DNA of 64,000 bases, taken from Lentibacillus jeotgali. Its GTDB lineage: Bacteria; Bacillota; Bacilli; Bacillales; Amphibacillaceae. Positions 22,187-31,856 of this stretch are shown here, in pieces. Positions within the stretch are counted from its first letter, which is position 1. Every line of letters begins with the position of its first letter. The DNA is taken from positions 62,001 to 126,000 of the forward strand of contig NZ_AGAV01000015.1 in assembly GCF_000224785.1 (NCBI RefSeq), in the 5' to 3' direction. The notes below the pieces were generated by a model. The model made no database searches and had not been told where the DNA came from. It saw only the letters and a list, made by a program, of their open reading frames with translations. Position numbers and translations under genes: made by a program.

Positions 22187-24073
22187 ATGGTATATGATGC
22201 CGGACGATATGATGTAATTGTTATTGGTGCGGGTCATGCTGGTGTGGAAGCAGGTATTGCGGCAGCAAAAATGGGCGCGAAAACATTAATGCTGACACTT
22301 AACTTGGATATGGTTGCTTTTATGCCGTGCAACCCGTCACTTGGTGGCCCTGCTAAGGGTATTGTTGTTCGTGAAGTCGACGCATTGGGTGGTGTGATGG
22401 CGAAGGTTATTGATAAAACGTACATCCAGATGCGTATGCTCAATACCCGGAAAGGTCCCGCTGTGCAGGCGCTGCGGGCACAGGCGGATAAACCGCTTTA
22501 TATCAAAGAAATGAAACATGTTCTTGAAAATCAGGAAAATCTAACACTTAGGCAAGGCATGGTCAATGAATTGATCATGGAAGATGGAGAATGTAAAGGG
22601 GTCATTACTGAGACAAAAGCAGCTTACTATGCTGATAATGTCATTGTGACGACTGGTACATTCATGCGCGGTAAAGTGCTGATGGGAGATCTCGAATATG
22701 AAAGCGGCCCAAACAATCAGCGCGCATCCATCAAACTTTCGGAAAATCTTGAGGGGCTTGGCCTGGAGATCACGCGATTTAAAACAGGTACACCACCGCG
22801 CGTTAACAGTCATTCAATCGATTATTCCAAGACAGAAATCCAGCCGGGCGATGAAAAACCACAAAGTTTTTCATATGAAACGACAGAATATATTATGAAT
22901 CAGATTCCATGCTGGCTCACGTATACGAATGAATTTACGCACCAGTTGATTAACGATAATTTGTCATCATCCGCGATGTATTCCGGTATGAAACGCGGAA
23001 CGGGCCCGCGGTACTGCCCATCGATTGAAGATAAGATTGTACGATTTAATGATAAGCCGCGCCACCAGGTCTTTCTTGAGCCTGAGGGCAGAGATACTGA
23101 AGAGGTATATGTTCAGGGACTGTCAACATCACTCCCTGAAGATATTCAGCATGATATGGTCAAAACGGTGCCAGGATTGGAAAACGCTGAAATTATGCGT
23201 GGCGGATATGCTATCGAATATGATGCGATTGTTCCGACCCAACTATGGCCGACAATGGAAGTAAAAGATATTCCAGGGCTGTTTACGGCCGGGCAAATTA
23301 ACGGCACATCAGGTTATGAAGAAGCAGCAGCACAAGGAATTATGGCCGGTATTAATGCCGGTGCAAAAGTTGTCGGCAAAGAGCCATTAATTCTTGACCG
23401 GTCCCGTGCGTATATTGGTGTTTTGATTGATGACCTTGTTACGAAAGGAACCAAAGAGCCATACCGCCTTCTGACATCGAGAGCCGAATATCGTCTGTTA
23501 TTGCGCCATGACAATGCTGATCTGCGTTTAACTGAAATCGGCCATGACTATGGCTTGATTAACGAAGAACGTTATAATCAATTTGTTGAAAAGCAGCGAC
23601 TTGTCGAACAGGAGAAAAAGCGTCTCAGCAAAATAACCGTAAAACCGGAAGAACCTGTTCAGGAGATGCTGAAAAATGCAAACGGCTCGCCACTAAAAGA
23701 AGCCGTTAAAGCTTATGATATGCTGAAACGGCCGGAAGTAACGTATGAAATGTTAGAAGGTGTCATCGAAAAAGATGATAATTTGCCGGCTATTGTCAAA
23801 GAACAGGTTGGAATACAGATCAAATACGAGGGCTATATTAAAAAGGCAAATGAACAAGTAGACCGTATGCTTAAAATGGAAAACAAGAAGATTCCGGATA
23901 ACATTGATTACGATGATATTGACGGAATTGCCTTTGAAGCAAAAGAGAAACTCAAAAAAGTGCGTCCGCTGTCTGTTGGTCAGGCATCACGCATATCAGG
24001 GGTTAACCCGTCAGATGTGTCGATTCTGCTTGTTTATATCGAACAAGGCAAAGTTGCCCGTACAGCCAATTAG
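22187..24073 (+). CDS. mnmG: tRNA uridine-5-carboxymethylaminomethyl modification enzyme MnmG
   Basis: FAD-dependent partner of MnmE in U34 modification. The Rossmann FAD motif [12 protein letters not shown] is near residue 12. The family signatures [12 protein letters not shown] and [16 protein letters not shown] are present. The C-terminal MnmE-binding helical domain ends in [10 protein letters not shown]. The ATG at 22187 (MVYDAGRYD) follows GAAAGGGTGA and gives 628 residues, the B. subtilis length; a GTG three codons upstream overlaps the ribosome-binding site. Confidence 0.98.
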   Translation: MVYDAGRYDVIVIGAGHAGVEAGIAAAKMGAKTLMLTLNLDMVAFMPCNPSLGGPAKGIVVREVDALGGVMAKVIDKTYIQMRMLNTRKGPAVQALRAQADKPLYIKEMKHVLENQENLTLRQGMVNELIMEDGECKGVITETKAAYYADNVIVTTGTFMRGKVLMGDLEYESGPNNQRASIKLSENLEGLGLEITRFKTGTPPRVNSHSIDYSKTEIQPGDEKPQSFSYETTEYIMNQIPCWLTYTNEFTHQLINDNLSSSAMYSGMKRGTGPRYCPSIEDKIVRFNDKPRHQVFLEPEGRDTEEVYVQGLSTSLPEDIQHDMVKTVPGLENAEIMRGGYAIEYDAIVPTQLWPTMEVKDIPGLFTAGQINGTSGYEEAAAQGIMAGINAGAKVVGKEPLILDRSRAYIGVLIDDLVTKGTKEPYRLLTSRAEYRLLLRHDNADLRLTEIGHDYGLINEERYNQFVEKQRLVEQEKKRLSKITVKPEEPVQEMLKNANGSPLKEAVKAYDMLKRPEVTYEMLEGVIEKDDNLPAIVKEQVGIQIKYEGYIKKANEQVDRMLKMENKKIPDNIDYDDIDGIAFEAKEKLKKVRPLSVGQASRISGVNPSDVSILLVYIEQGKVARTAN

Positions 24074-24094
24074 CCATTTAAGGAGCAAACGTTC

Positions 24095-24811
24095 ATGAAA
24101 CCAGAACAATTTGTGCATGCATTGTATGAACAGGGGATCGAATTGAATGAGAAACAAAAAGAGCAATTTGCTGATTATTTTCAGATTCTGGTGGAGTGGA
24201 ATGAAAAAATAAATCTGACCGCTTTAACTGAGGAAGAAGATGTATATTTGAAACACTTTTATGATTCTATTTCTGCTGCGTTTTATCATGACTTCACGGG
24301 AAATTTGGTTATTTGTGATGTGGGTGCTGGGGCAGGGTTCCCCAGTATCCCACTTAAAATATGCTTTCCCGACATAAATGTAACGATTGTCGATTCATTA
24401 CAAAAACGGATAAATTTCTTAAATCAATTGGCAGCATATCTGGGTCTTGAAAAAGTGGCGTTTTATCATGACCGGGCCGAAAATTTTGGAAAAGACAAGC
24501 AATTCAGGGAATCGTTTGATATTGTCATTTCCCGGGCTGTTGCCCGTATGTCTGTATTAAGCGAATTATGTTTGCCGCTTACAAAGAAAAATGGAATGTT
24601 TATTGCGATGAAGGGGTCGCAGGCTAACGATGAATTAAATGATGGTCAAAATGCTGTGGACGTATTAGGTGGTGAACTGGATGAAATCCATATATTTCAA
24701 TTACCTGAGGAAGACAGTGAACGCTCTATTGTTTCTATACATAAAAAACGGAAGACACCAAAAAAGTATCCGAGAAAACCGGGCTTGCCAAACAAAAGTC
24801 CAATCACTTAA
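24095..24811 (+). CDS. rsmG: 16S rRNA (guanine527-N7)-methyltransferase
   Basis: Methylates G527 of 16S rRNA using S-adenosylmethionine. The SAM-binding motif I is in [18 protein letters not shown] near residue 72 and a conserved catalytic-region segment is [18 protein letters not shown] near 148. The 238-residue length is typical. It follows mnmG by 21 bases and is likely in one operon with mnmE-mnmG. Confidence 0.97.
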   Translation: MKPEQFVHALYEQGIELNEKQKEQFADYFQILVEWNEKINLTALTEEEDVYLKHFYDSISAAFYHDFTGNLVICDVGAGAGFPSIPLKICFPDINVTIVDSLQKRINFLNQLAAYLGLEKVAFYHDRAENFGKDKQFRESFDIVISRAVARMSVLSELCLPLTKKNGMFIAMKGSQANDELNDGQNAVDVLGGELDEIHIFQLPEEDSERSIVSIHKKRKTPKKYPRKPGLPNKSPIT

Positions 24812-24922
24812 CCTCTCCTGTATGTTAACCCAAAAGTTTATATGGTGATTTCATACTCATTCCGAAATATATATGATAAAATGAGGATAAGATTTGACGA
24901 ATTAATAGATATTTTAAGAGAT

Positions 24923-25056
24923 AAAGTGAAACTGCATTCAGTGTGCGCTTTATCCCCACTGAATGTTAGTTGAACCGAATCGGGCATTTACAGGCAGTTG
25001 AATCCCCCAGCTTATCCACTTTGGTTTCACCTCATCATTTTAAAGTGGGGATATTA
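24923..25056 (+). repeat. Dispersed repeat family A, copy upstream of noc
   Basis: Motifs in order: AAAGTGAAACTGC, CATTCAGTGTG...CCCCACTGAATG hairpin, TTAGTTGAACCGAATCGGGC, ATTTACAGGCAGTTGAATCCC, then an unrelated tail with AAAGTGGGG. It has the same orientation as the 20.5 kb copy. Confidence 0.8.
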
Positions 25057-25111
25057 AAGCTAGTTACATACAGGGTAAATTTTCCCTTATGAAATAATAG
25101 ATTTTACTAAT

Positions 25112-25127
25112 TGTTTCACGTGGAACA
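25112..25127. other. parS: parS site upstream of noc
   Basis: TGTTTCACGTGGAACA, the exact reverse complement of the canonical B. subtilis parS TGTTCCACGTGAAACA. It is the loading site for Spo0J (ParB). It lies 112 bases before noc. Confidence 0.95.
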
Positions 25128-25238
25128 ATTTTTAGTTACGTGGACATATTTCTTTCTGTGGATAGTTTATAGATTGCTATTTTAAAAGAAATTAAGCGAG
25201 TAGTGAGTAAAAGAACATGATTGCAAAGGTGGTGTTAG

Positions 25239-26105
25239 GTGGTGGTAAGGCCGTTAAACCGAATTTTTGGCATGGGCAATAAAAATGAATCCGAAGAGTC
25301 AGAGGAAGAAAACTACCATCCGGATGAGGTAACCGAGATTTCGATTGAAAAAATAGAGGCAAATAGGTACCAGCCGAGAGCTGTATTCAATGAAGAGAAA
25401 ATAAGCGAGTTGGCGCAAACGATTCTGACCCACGGTATGATTCAGCCGATAGTGGTCCGAAAGCTGGAGGATGAAGATAAATATGAGCTAATTGCTGGTG
25501 AGCGCAGATGGCGCGCGGCACAGACATTAGAGTGGGGAAAAATCCCCGCAATCATTCGCACCATGACAGACACTGAAATTGCTTCTGTTGCTTTAATTGA
25601 GAATCTACAGCGCGAAGAATTAACAGTGATTGAAGAAGCGAGTGCCTATGCAAAACTGCTGGAACTGCACGATTTGACACAAGAAGCATTAGCACAGCGA
25701 TTGGGGAAAAACCAGTCAACCATTGCCAACAAATTAAGGCTATTAAAGCTTCCTGAACAAGTACAAACCGCAGTATTGGATAAACAAATAACCGAAAGGC
25801 ATGCGCGGGCATTAATCAAAATAAGCGATCCGGAAAAACAGGTAGAAATGCTTGAGAAAATCCTGGATAAAGATCTCAACGTAAAACAGACTGAAGAACA
25901 GATTGAGAAAATGAATCAACCTAATGAAAAACCGGCGAAAAAACGTCCTAAACGTAAAGGTGTCAATAAAGATATACGGATTGCTATGAATACAATCCGG
26001 CAATCGCTGGATATGGTTTCTGACACGGGGATCGACGTTGAGTCGGATGAAGAGGAACTTGATGATTTCTATCAAATAACGATTAAAATACCTAAAAAGC
26101 ATTAA
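25239..26105 (+). CDS. noc: Nucleoid occlusion protein Noc
   Basis: A ParB-paralog CTPase that binds Noc sites, spreads, and contacts the membrane to block septation over the nucleoid. The N-terminal segment [14 protein letters not shown] should form the membrane-targeting amphipathic helix. Then come the ParB N-domain with [10 protein letters not shown] (CTP-binding) near residue 87 and the helix-turn-helix region around [20 protein letters not shown]. The 288-residue length fits. Two tandem GTG codons (25239, 25242) follow AAAGGTGGTG; either may start. A perfect Noc-binding site lies near 38.5 kb. Confidence 0.95.
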   Translation: MVVRPLNRIFGMGNKNESEESEEENYHPDEVTEISIEKIEANRYQPRAVFNEEKISELAQTILTHGMIQPIVVRKLEDEDKYELIAGERRWRAAQTLEWGKIPAIIRTMTDTEIASVALIENLQREELTVIEEASAYAKLLELHDLTQEALAQRLGKNQSTIANKLRLLKLPEQVQTAVLDKQITERHARALIKISDPEKQVEMLEKILDKDLNVKQTEEQIEKMNQPNEKPAKKRPKRKGVNKDIRIAMNTIRQSLDMVSDTGIDVESDEEELDDFYQITIKIPKKH

Positions 26106-26130
26106 TATCTTCCATTATATACACTAAAAC

Positions 26131-26169
26131 ACCATTCATCTTAGCAGAAATATAAGATGAGTGGTTTTT
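26131..26169 (+). terminator. Terminator after noc
   Basis: Stem ACCATTCATCTTA / TAAGATGAGTGGT, T-rich 3' end, 25 bases after the noc stop. Confidence 0.85.
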
Positions 26170-26299
26170 AAATCTATAATGTTGACTAAAGATAAACTCC
26201 TCTAAAACAGCTAATGTTTTAAATTAAATATCATTTTAATAGGCGCTTATCTGAAAAAAGTGATAGAATAATAACTATAGATGTTAGGTAGGTGACAGC

Positions 26300-27073
26300 A
26301 TGGGAAAAATAATGGCCATTGCAAATCAAAAGGGTGGCGTTGGAAAAACTACATCAGCAGTAAACTTGAGTGCAGGTCTTGCACAGTTGAAACATAAAGT
26401 GCTCGTTGTCGATACCGATCCACAAGGGAATGCGACAAGTGGTTTAGGCATCAGTAAAGCTGATATGGATCAGTGTATTTATAATGTTCTGGTGGAAGAT
26501 CTGCCTGCCGAAGAGGTTTGTGTACCGACACAAGTTGAAAATTTAGATATTATACCTGCCACTATTCAACTTTCAGGCGCTGAAATTGAACTTGTTTCTA
26601 CTATTTCTCGTGAAATTCGACTGAAAAAGGCATTGGAAGACCTTAAAGAGCAATATGATTATATTATTATTGATTGCCCACCGTCTTTAGGGCTGCTTAC
26701 TATTAATGCCCTCACATCATCGGATACCGTACTGATTCCTGTCCAATGTGAGTACTATGCATTGGAAGGGTTGAGCCAGTTATTAAATACGATCCGATTA
26801 GTGCAAAAACATTTGAATAAAACGTTGATGATTGAGGGCGTTTTGCTGACAATGCTTGATGCACGGACAAACCTAGGTATTCAGGTAATTGAAGAAGTGA
26901 AAAAATACTTTCAGGATAAAGTTTATCAGTCAGTCATCCCAAGAAATGTCCGCTTAGGAGAAGCACCAAGTCATGGGGAGCCGATTCTCAAATACGACCC
27001 TAAATCCAAAGGTGCTGAAGTATATCTTGAATTAGCAAAGGAAGTGGTCAGTAATGGCGAAAGGGTTGGGTAA
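26300..27073 (+). CDS. soj: Chromosome partitioning ATPase Soj (ParA)
   Basis: A deviant Walker-type ParA ATPase that works with Spo0J in origin segregation and regulates DnaA. The Walker motif is [15 protein letters not shown] near residue 10; the Walker B is [13 protein letters not shown]; the [13 protein letters not shown] motif is near 40. The 257-residue length is normal. It overlaps spo0J by 20 bases. Confidence 0.98.
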   Translation: MGKIMAIANQKGGVGKTTSAVNLSAGLAQLKHKVLVVDTDPQGNATSGLGISKADMDQCIYNVLVEDLPAEEVCVPTQVENLDIIPATIQLSGAEIELVSTISREIRLKKALEDLKEQYDYIIIDCPPSLGLLTINALTSSDTVLIPVQCEYYALEGLSQLLNTIRLVQKHLNKTLMIEGVLLTMLDARTNLGIQVIEEVKKYFQDKVYQSVIPRNVRLGEAPSHGEPILKYDPKSKGAEVYLELAKEVVSNGERVG

Positions 27074-27893
27074 AGGAATTAATGCGTTTTTCCCGCCTGA
27101 GCTTGAAGAGGAGACTGATGATGTCATTCAGGAAATTCCAGTAGATGAATGTCGTCCAAATCCTTATCAGCCTAGAAAGACCTTTCATGCAGATGCTATC
27201 GAGGAATTAAAGGATTCAATTCTGGAATATGGCATTATACAGCCGTTAATTGTGCGTAAAAGCATCAAAGGGTACGAAATCATTGTTGGTGAACGGCGTT
27301 TTCGCGCTGCTAAAGAAGCTGAATTAAGAACATTGCCTGCAGTTGTCAAAGATTTATCAGATGACAAAATGATGGAAGTTGCTCTGCTGGAAAACCTGCA
27401 GCGTGAGGACTTAACTGCGATCGAAGAAGCACACGCTTATCAAAACTTAATGGATGAACTTGGCATCACACAGGATGAATTGTCGAAGCGATTAGGCAAA
27501 AGTCGGTCACATATTGCCAATATTGTGCGCTTGCTGTCGCTGCCGGATCAAGTGGTAGCCTATATTAACAATGGTGAGCTGTCAATGGGGCATGGACGAG
27601 CACTGCTTGGCGTAAAAGATAAAGATAAAATCATTCCGCTGGTTAATAAAATAAGACATGAAAAACTAAATGTACGCCAGGTTGAACAGTTAATTGTGCA
27701 CATGAATGAGAAACCGAAAAAGAAAAAGGAAAAACCGAAAAAAGATATTTTTCTGCAGGAACGTGAATCTGTATTACGTGATCGGTTAGGTACAGCGGTT
27801 TCCATTAATAAGGGAAAACGTAAAGGAAAAATCGAGATAGAATTTTATTCAAATGAAGACCTTGAACGGATATTGGAAACCTTTGACAAGTAA
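27054..27893 (+). CDS. spo0J: Chromosome partitioning protein Spo0J (ParB)
   Basis: A CTP-dependent DNA clamp that loads at parS and recruits SMC to origins; in sporulation it counters Soj. The N-terminal tail [13 protein letters not shown] contacts Soj. The CTP-binding [11 protein letters not shown] is near residue 80 and the HTH is around [22 protein letters not shown] dimerisation C-terminal domain follows. The 279-residue length is typical. Two parS sites lie nearby, one upstream of noc and one within the next gene. Confidence 0.97.
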   Translation: MAKGLGKGINAFFPPELEEETDDVIQEIPVDECRPNPYQPRKTFHADAIEELKDSILEYGIIQPLIVRKSIKGYEIIVGERRFRAAKEAELRTLPAVVKDLSDDKMMEVALLENLQREDLTAIEEAHAYQNLMDELGITQDELSKRLGKSRSHIANIVRLLSLPDQVVAYINNGELSMGHGRALLGVKDKDKIIPLVNKIRHEKLNVRQVEQLIVHMNEKPKKKKEKPKKDIFLQERESVLRDRLGTAVSINKGKRKGKIEIEFYSNEDLERILETFDK

Positions 27894-27900
27894 TGGAAGG

Positions 27901-27937
27901 AAAGACTGACTCAGTAATAAGAAAGTCAGTCTTTTTC
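27901..27937 (+). terminator. Terminator after spo0J
   Basis: Stem AAAGACTGACT / AGTCAGTCTTT followed by a T-rich run, a few bases after the spo0J stop. Confidence 0.9.
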
Positions 27938-27977
27938 TTTACATATCGATACTCTGTTTTATAGAAGGAGGTTAAAC

Positions 27978-29132
27978 ATGATCTATTTAGATCAGGCGGC
28001 ATCCTCCCACCCGAAACCGCCGGAAGTGGGGGAAGCGATGCTCTATGCATTGAATGAGATAGGTGCCAATCCTGGGAGAGGGAGTCATAAACTGGCTAAT
28101 GAAGCATCAAGTATTATATCAAAGACAAGGGAAACAGCCTCCCGGATCTTCGGTTGTAGTGATCCTAAAAAGGTATTGTTCTATCAAAATGCAACAGCTG
28201 CCTTAAACCAGGCAATTAAAGGACTGTCATGGTACAAGGGAGACCATGTTATTGCAACAACCTTTGAGCATAATTCGATACGCAGGCCACTGGAAAGTAT
28301 TAAAAAGCAATATGGTGTGAGTGTTACATATATATCTTGGAGCGGAGAGGAATCAGATTTTGTACATCGGCTTTGGCAATCGATTAGACCCGAGACGAAG
28401 TTAATTGCGATAACACATGCATCCAACGTAACCGGAGCTGTTATCCCTGTTGAAAAAATTGCATCAATTGGCAAACAACACGACACACCATTACTTGTCG
28501 ATGCCTCACAGACAGCCGGGCATAAAACACTGCATATGAAGGAAATGGGGTTCGACATGATGGCTATGCCTGGACACAAAGGCTTATTGGGTCCTCAAGG
28601 GACAGGCTTACTAATAGTTGAGGGTGATATTGATTTGCATCCAATCAATCACGGTGGGACCGGGAGCTATTCCGAAAGTCCTGATCAGCCATCGCAGTGG
28701 CCGGAAAAATTGGAAAGCGGAACATTAAATACGCCGGGTATTGCAGGACTACTCGCCGCAATGCAATCATACGAAACGCGTTATATGGGGGATGTTCCAC
28801 GTGAAACAATTTTGAGTCAGAAAGTATTAAAAGGGCTGAAGCAGATTGAAGGTGTTACATGCTATGGTCCTGAAGTACAGGCTGATCGCATGCCAATTGT
28901 GGCATTTAATGTTTTAGATGTTCCTTCACAGGAGATAGCGATGGTTCTTGATTCACATTATGATATAGCTGTCCGTTCAGGGCTTCATTGCAGCCCGCTG
29001 ACACACGAAATGTTAAACACAGCTGATCAGGGCGTCGTCAGGGCAAGTCTTGGTCTCTATAATACGGAAGAGGAGACTGAACATTTCTTGCAGGCGGTAC
29101 AAGAAATAGTAGATTCTTATCGTTCTCTGTAA
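27978..29132 (+). CDS. Cysteine desulfurase-like aminotransferase class V protein
   Basis: A fold-type I PLP enzyme of the cysteine desulfurase / selenocysteine lyase group. The N-terminus MIYLDQAASSHPKP is typical. The PLP lysine lies in MPGHKGLLGPQGTG near residue 205. The active-site cysteine candidate is in RSGLHCSPLTHE near 340. The 384-residue length fits the NifS-like families known from Firmicutes. No scaffold (iscU) or thiI gene is adjacent, so the sulfur acceptor is unknown. It replaces yyaD, the gene that follows spo0J in B. subtilis. A parS site lies inside it. Confidence 0.85.
   Translation: MIYLDQAASSHPKPPEVGEAMLYALNEIGANPGRGSHKLANEASSIISKTRETASRIFGCSDPKKVLFYQNATAALNQAIKGLSWYKGDHVIATTFEHNSIRRPLESIKKQYGVSVTYISWSGEESDFVHRLWQSIRPETKLIAITHASNVTGAVIPVEKIASIGKQHDTPLLVDASQTAGHKTLHMKEMGFDMMAMPGHKGLLGPQGTGLLIVEGDIDLHPINHGGTGSYSESPDQPSQWPEKLESGTLNTPGIAGLLAAMQSYETRYMGDVPRETILSQKVLKGLKQIEGVTCYGPEVQADRMPIVAFNVLDVPSQEIAMVLDSHYDIAVRSGLHCSPLTHEMLNTADQGVVRASLGLYNTEEETEHFLQAVQEIVDSYRSL
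28793..28808. other. parS: parS site inside the desulfurase-like gene
   Basis: TGTTCCACGTGAAACA, identical to the canonical parS, within codons for DVPRETI. It is in the opposite orientation to the site at 25112 and 900 bases downstream of spo0J. Confidence 0.95.
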
Positions 29133-29155
29133 GATAAGAAATTGGAGTTGGGTTA

Positions 29156-29860
29156 ATGGTTTTATTCGGAACAATAGTTAATGGGATATGTATTATCGCA
29201 GGAAGTCTGCTTGGATTATTTTTTACGAATATACCGGAGCGATATAAAGAAACCGTCATGCATGGCATCGGGCTGGCGGTTATCTTAATCGGCCTACAAA
29301 TGGCCCTGCAGACAGAAGCGATTATTGTTGTATTATTAAGTTTGTTGACGGGTGCTATTATAGGTGAACTTATACAACTTGAAGAGATGCTTAACCGGGT
29401 AGGAGATTGGATAGGAAGTAAATTTACAACAACAAATGATAATTTTAGTGTTGCCCAGGGGTTTATAACAGCATCACTCGTGTTCGTGATCGGTGCTCTG
29501 TCAGTTATCGGTGCATTGGATGGAGGCCTGCGCGGGGACCATGAAGTACTGATAACAAAAGGTGTGATCGATGGTTTTGTTGCACTTGTGTTGACAACAA
29601 CTCTCGGCTTTGGTGTTATTTTGTCCGTTATTCCGGTTGTCCTATATCAGGGATCGATAGCCTTGCTTGCGACACAAATCAACCAATGGATACCTGAATC
29701 CGTTTTAAATGGGCTCATTGGTGAATTGACAGCAGTCGGCGGTTTATTAATTATGGCAATCGGCCTTAACTTGTTGAAAATTACTCAAATAAAAGTCGGT
29801 AATTTATTGCCAGCGATCATTACGGTCGGAATTGTCTATTTCGTCTATTTGTTGTTTTAA
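29156..29860 (+). CDS. DUF554 family membrane protein
   Basis: A 234-residue polytopic membrane protein of the DUF554 (YdfK-like) family; transport function is suspected for the family but unproven. About six to seven hydrophobic segments are visible, beginning GTIVNGICIIAGSLLGLFF. A conserved glycine-rich loop is in SLLTGAIIGELIQLEEML, and ALSVIGALDGGLRGDHEVL is a further conserved stretch. It lies 23 bases downstream of the desulfurase-like gene, probably in one operon. Confidence 0.85.
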   Translation: MVLFGTIVNGICIIAGSLLGLFFTNIPERYKETVMHGIGLAVILIGLQMALQTEAIIVVLLSLLTGAIIGELIQLEEMLNRVGDWIGSKFTTTNDNFSVAQGFITASLVFVIGALSVIGALDGGLRGDHEVLITKGVIDGFVALVLTTTLGFGVILSVIPVVLYQGSIALLATQINQWIPESVLNGLIGELTAVGGLLIMAIGLNLLKITQIKVGNLLPAIITVGIVYFVYLLF

Positions 29861-29862
29861 TA

Positions 29863-29891
29863 TTGAAGACTGTTTTCATAGAGATTATAGT
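29863..29891 (+). promoter_or_regulatory. Promoter of the candidate small RNA
   Basis: -35 TTGAAG (29863-29868) and -10 TATAGT (29886-29891) with a 17-base spacer, starting three bases after the DUF554 stop codon. Confidence 0.6.
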
Positions 29892-29897
29892 TTTTGA

Positions 29898-30052
29898 ATT
29901 AGCTTCGGCCAGCCAACAGGAGAAGCAGGTACGCCTCACGGTAACGTAAAACGGGACGATCCCTGTTGTTTTAGCAGCGGACTACAAGGCAACAGAAATA
30001 TCCAACACGAATGGTTGAAAACCTCTGCCGTAACGGGCAGGGGTTTTTACAT
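29898..30052 (+). ncRNA. Candidate unannotated small RNA between DUF554 gene and yyaC
   Basis: About 155 bases with no reading frame. It has its own promoter-like sequence upstream and ends in a strong terminator (stem AACCTCTGCC / GGGCAGGGGTT, T5) at 30020-30048. The body has a long-range stem CAACAGG (29914-29920) with CCTGTTG enclosing a GC-rich inner region with a GGGACGATCCC hairpin. I do not recognise it as a known riboswitch or small RNA. The terminator also serves the convergent genes, so the body could be a spacer only; the promoter argues for a transcript. Confidence 0.45.
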
Positions 30053-30673
30053 TTCTTCTCCCAAGGGCTGTTGTCTTTCGAGTAAAACGACTGCTGGAAA
30101 TGATGTCGTGTAGGTTAATTGCTGATCGATAGTTTCCAGTAGAGCAGCAATACGCTTTGCCATATCGACGACAAGGGAAAGGCGTGTGTTCTGCAAAGTA
30201 GTGAATTCCATGAATCCGCTGATATTAACGACACCGGTCATATGAATATCTCCAATGGCAGGGAGATTTTTGTTTAGAGCTGCTCCTGGGTTTAATGAGC
30301 CGACATCAGCAATAATACTGCCAACTGATGTTGCTTTCCCCAGTGAAGCATCTACCGCAATTATAAAGCCATTTTGGTGCTGTTTATGAATATGCTGTAT
30401 GTAATCCGGCATATTTGTGGCATGGACGGGTTCAGGTAAAGTGCCGTAAACATGTAAGTGCTTTGGTTTTAGCTCTGACAGATAAGACCCTGTTAAAGGT
30501 CCAAGGGCGTCCCCTGTCGACCGGTCTGTACCGACACATACCACAACATATTCTTTGGGCATTTCCGGAAGCCAGGAAATAATACGTTCATTCATTTTAT
30601 CGAGCAGATCCGGGTTCATATAATTCAGCTGCAGTTTTTCTTTTTTTGTGATGAAACGGTTCATTAGATTCAT
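30047..30673 (-). CDS. yyaC: Spore protein YyaC
   Basis: A 208-residue protein of the YyaC family, related in fold to the germination protease GPR and found in endospore formers; sporulation-controlled in B. subtilis. Typical segments are VVCVGTDRSTGDALGPLTG near residue 45 and AVDASLGKATSVGSI near 105. GGAGG lies upstream of the ATG at 30673. It faces away from the parAB genes, as in B. subtilis, and converges with the DUF554 gene. Confidence 0.93.
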   Translation of the reverse strand: MNLMNRFITKKEKLQLNYMNPDLLDKMNERIISWLPEMPKEYVVVCVGTDRSTGDALGPLTGSYLSELKPKHLHVYGTLPEPVHATNMPDYIQHIHKQHQNGFIIAVDASLGKATSVGSIIADVGSLNPGAALNKNLPAIGDIHMTGVVNISGFMEFTTLQNTRLSLVVDMAKRIAALLETIDQQLTYTTSFPAVVLLERQQPLGEEM

Positions 30674-30757
30674 AGCTTTTCCTCCACAAACATATTGGTA
30701 TTAGTATACGGAAAAAATTATCAAACTATACATGATAAACCTAATGGAGGAGAAGCG

Positions 30758-31783
30758 ATGTTGCGAGCAGGTCTGAAATGGATGTTTTTAATCATCGGGA
30801 CAACAATTGGTGCCGGTTACGCCTCCGGAAGAGAACTATGGCAATTTTTCGGCTATGAAAGTGGACTGGCTATCCTGTTATTTGCCATATTTTTTTCAAT
30901 ATGCTGCTATGTCATTATGCATGTAAGCTATCAAAAAAATTCAAGTGACTACTTACCGGTACTTCGCGATATTGTGGGAGACAAGCTGACAAAAGTATAT
31001 GATGTCATGATATTTTTGTATTTAACAACGACAACGGTTGTTATGATTGCAGGGAGCGGTGCCACTGGACAAGCATTTGATTTGTCCTACTGGTGGGGAG
31101 TATTTGTTATGACAGCCGGTTTAATAGCCTTATTTTTAAGGGACATTAATGGTTTTCTGGCTATGAATCAAATTGTACTGCCATTATTAATTGGCGGGCT
31201 GCTCTATATTTTATTGTTATTTATTAATGACCAGGGGCTGAATGTCTGGTCCCATCTGTATGAACAACGGAATTGGACGGCTGCTTTTCCGTTCACAGCG
31301 TTGAATATACTGCCGCTGATTGCTGTTCTGGGGGCGATTGGCAATAAAGTTAAATCGAAACAGGAAATATATGTCGCGGCAATTGGCAGTGGAGTAATAT
31401 TAGGTACCATTTCATTTATTTATAACAACAGTCTCATTCAAATCGCTGATGAACTGTTATTATATGAAATTCCATTATTTGCCATTTTAAAGTACTATCC
31501 GGTTGAAATCCTTATTTTTATGTCCATCCTATTATGGTTTGCTATTTTCACAACAGCTGCATCGGGGGTACTGGGGATTGTTTCAAGAATCCAAAGCCGC
31601 TGGAATGCCCCTGTATGGGTGTTAGCTGTAGTAGTCATCATTCCGATGGTTCCCTTGACGACAGTTGGGTTTTCGGCACTGATCAACTATATCTATCCGA
31701 TATACGGTATTTTAAATTTATATGTATTAACACGATTACTGCTTTATCCACTGTGGAATAGAAGAGAAAACAGGCATGTATGA
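30758..31783 (+). CDS. YkvI-like polytopic membrane protein (putative transporter)
   Basis: A 341-residue membrane protein with about ten hydrophobic segments. The N-terminal pattern FLIIGTTIGAGYASGRELWQFF resembles the unwound helix-1 motif of APC-superfamily transporters and the B. subtilis YkvI family. Substrate unknown. The ATG at 30758 (MLRAGLKWM) follows AATGGAGGAG; an upstream frame from 30695 has no signal. It is divergent from yyaC with a short shared promoter region. Confidence 0.8.
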   Translation: MLRAGLKWMFLIIGTTIGAGYASGRELWQFFGYESGLAILLFAIFFSICCYVIMHVSYQKNSSDYLPVLRDIVGDKLTKVYDVMIFLYLTTTTVVMIAGSGATGQAFDLSYWWGVFVMTAGLIALFLRDINGFLAMNQIVLPLLIGGLLYILLLFINDQGLNVWSHLYEQRNWTAAFPFTALNILPLIAVLGAIGNKVKSKQEIYVAAIGSGVILGTISFIYNNSLIQIADELLLYEIPLFAILKYYPVEILIFMSILLWFAIFTTAASGVLGIVSRIQSRWNAPVWVLAVVVIIPMVPLTTVGFSALINYIYPIYGILNLYVLTRLLLYPLWNRRENRHV

Positions 31784-31856
31784 TATCACTTCTCTTTTCA
31801 TAATGGGATGGATATTGTAAAATCTACTTATATATTGAGTTGTCGGAGGTATTATC

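Noticed and set aside
29898-30052. A guanidine-II (mini-ykkC) riboswitch reading of the yyaC-side RNA, based on GGGACGATCCC
   Set aside because: That class needs two ACGR-loop hairpins upstream of a transporter gene; only one partial match exists and no gene follows on the plus strand.
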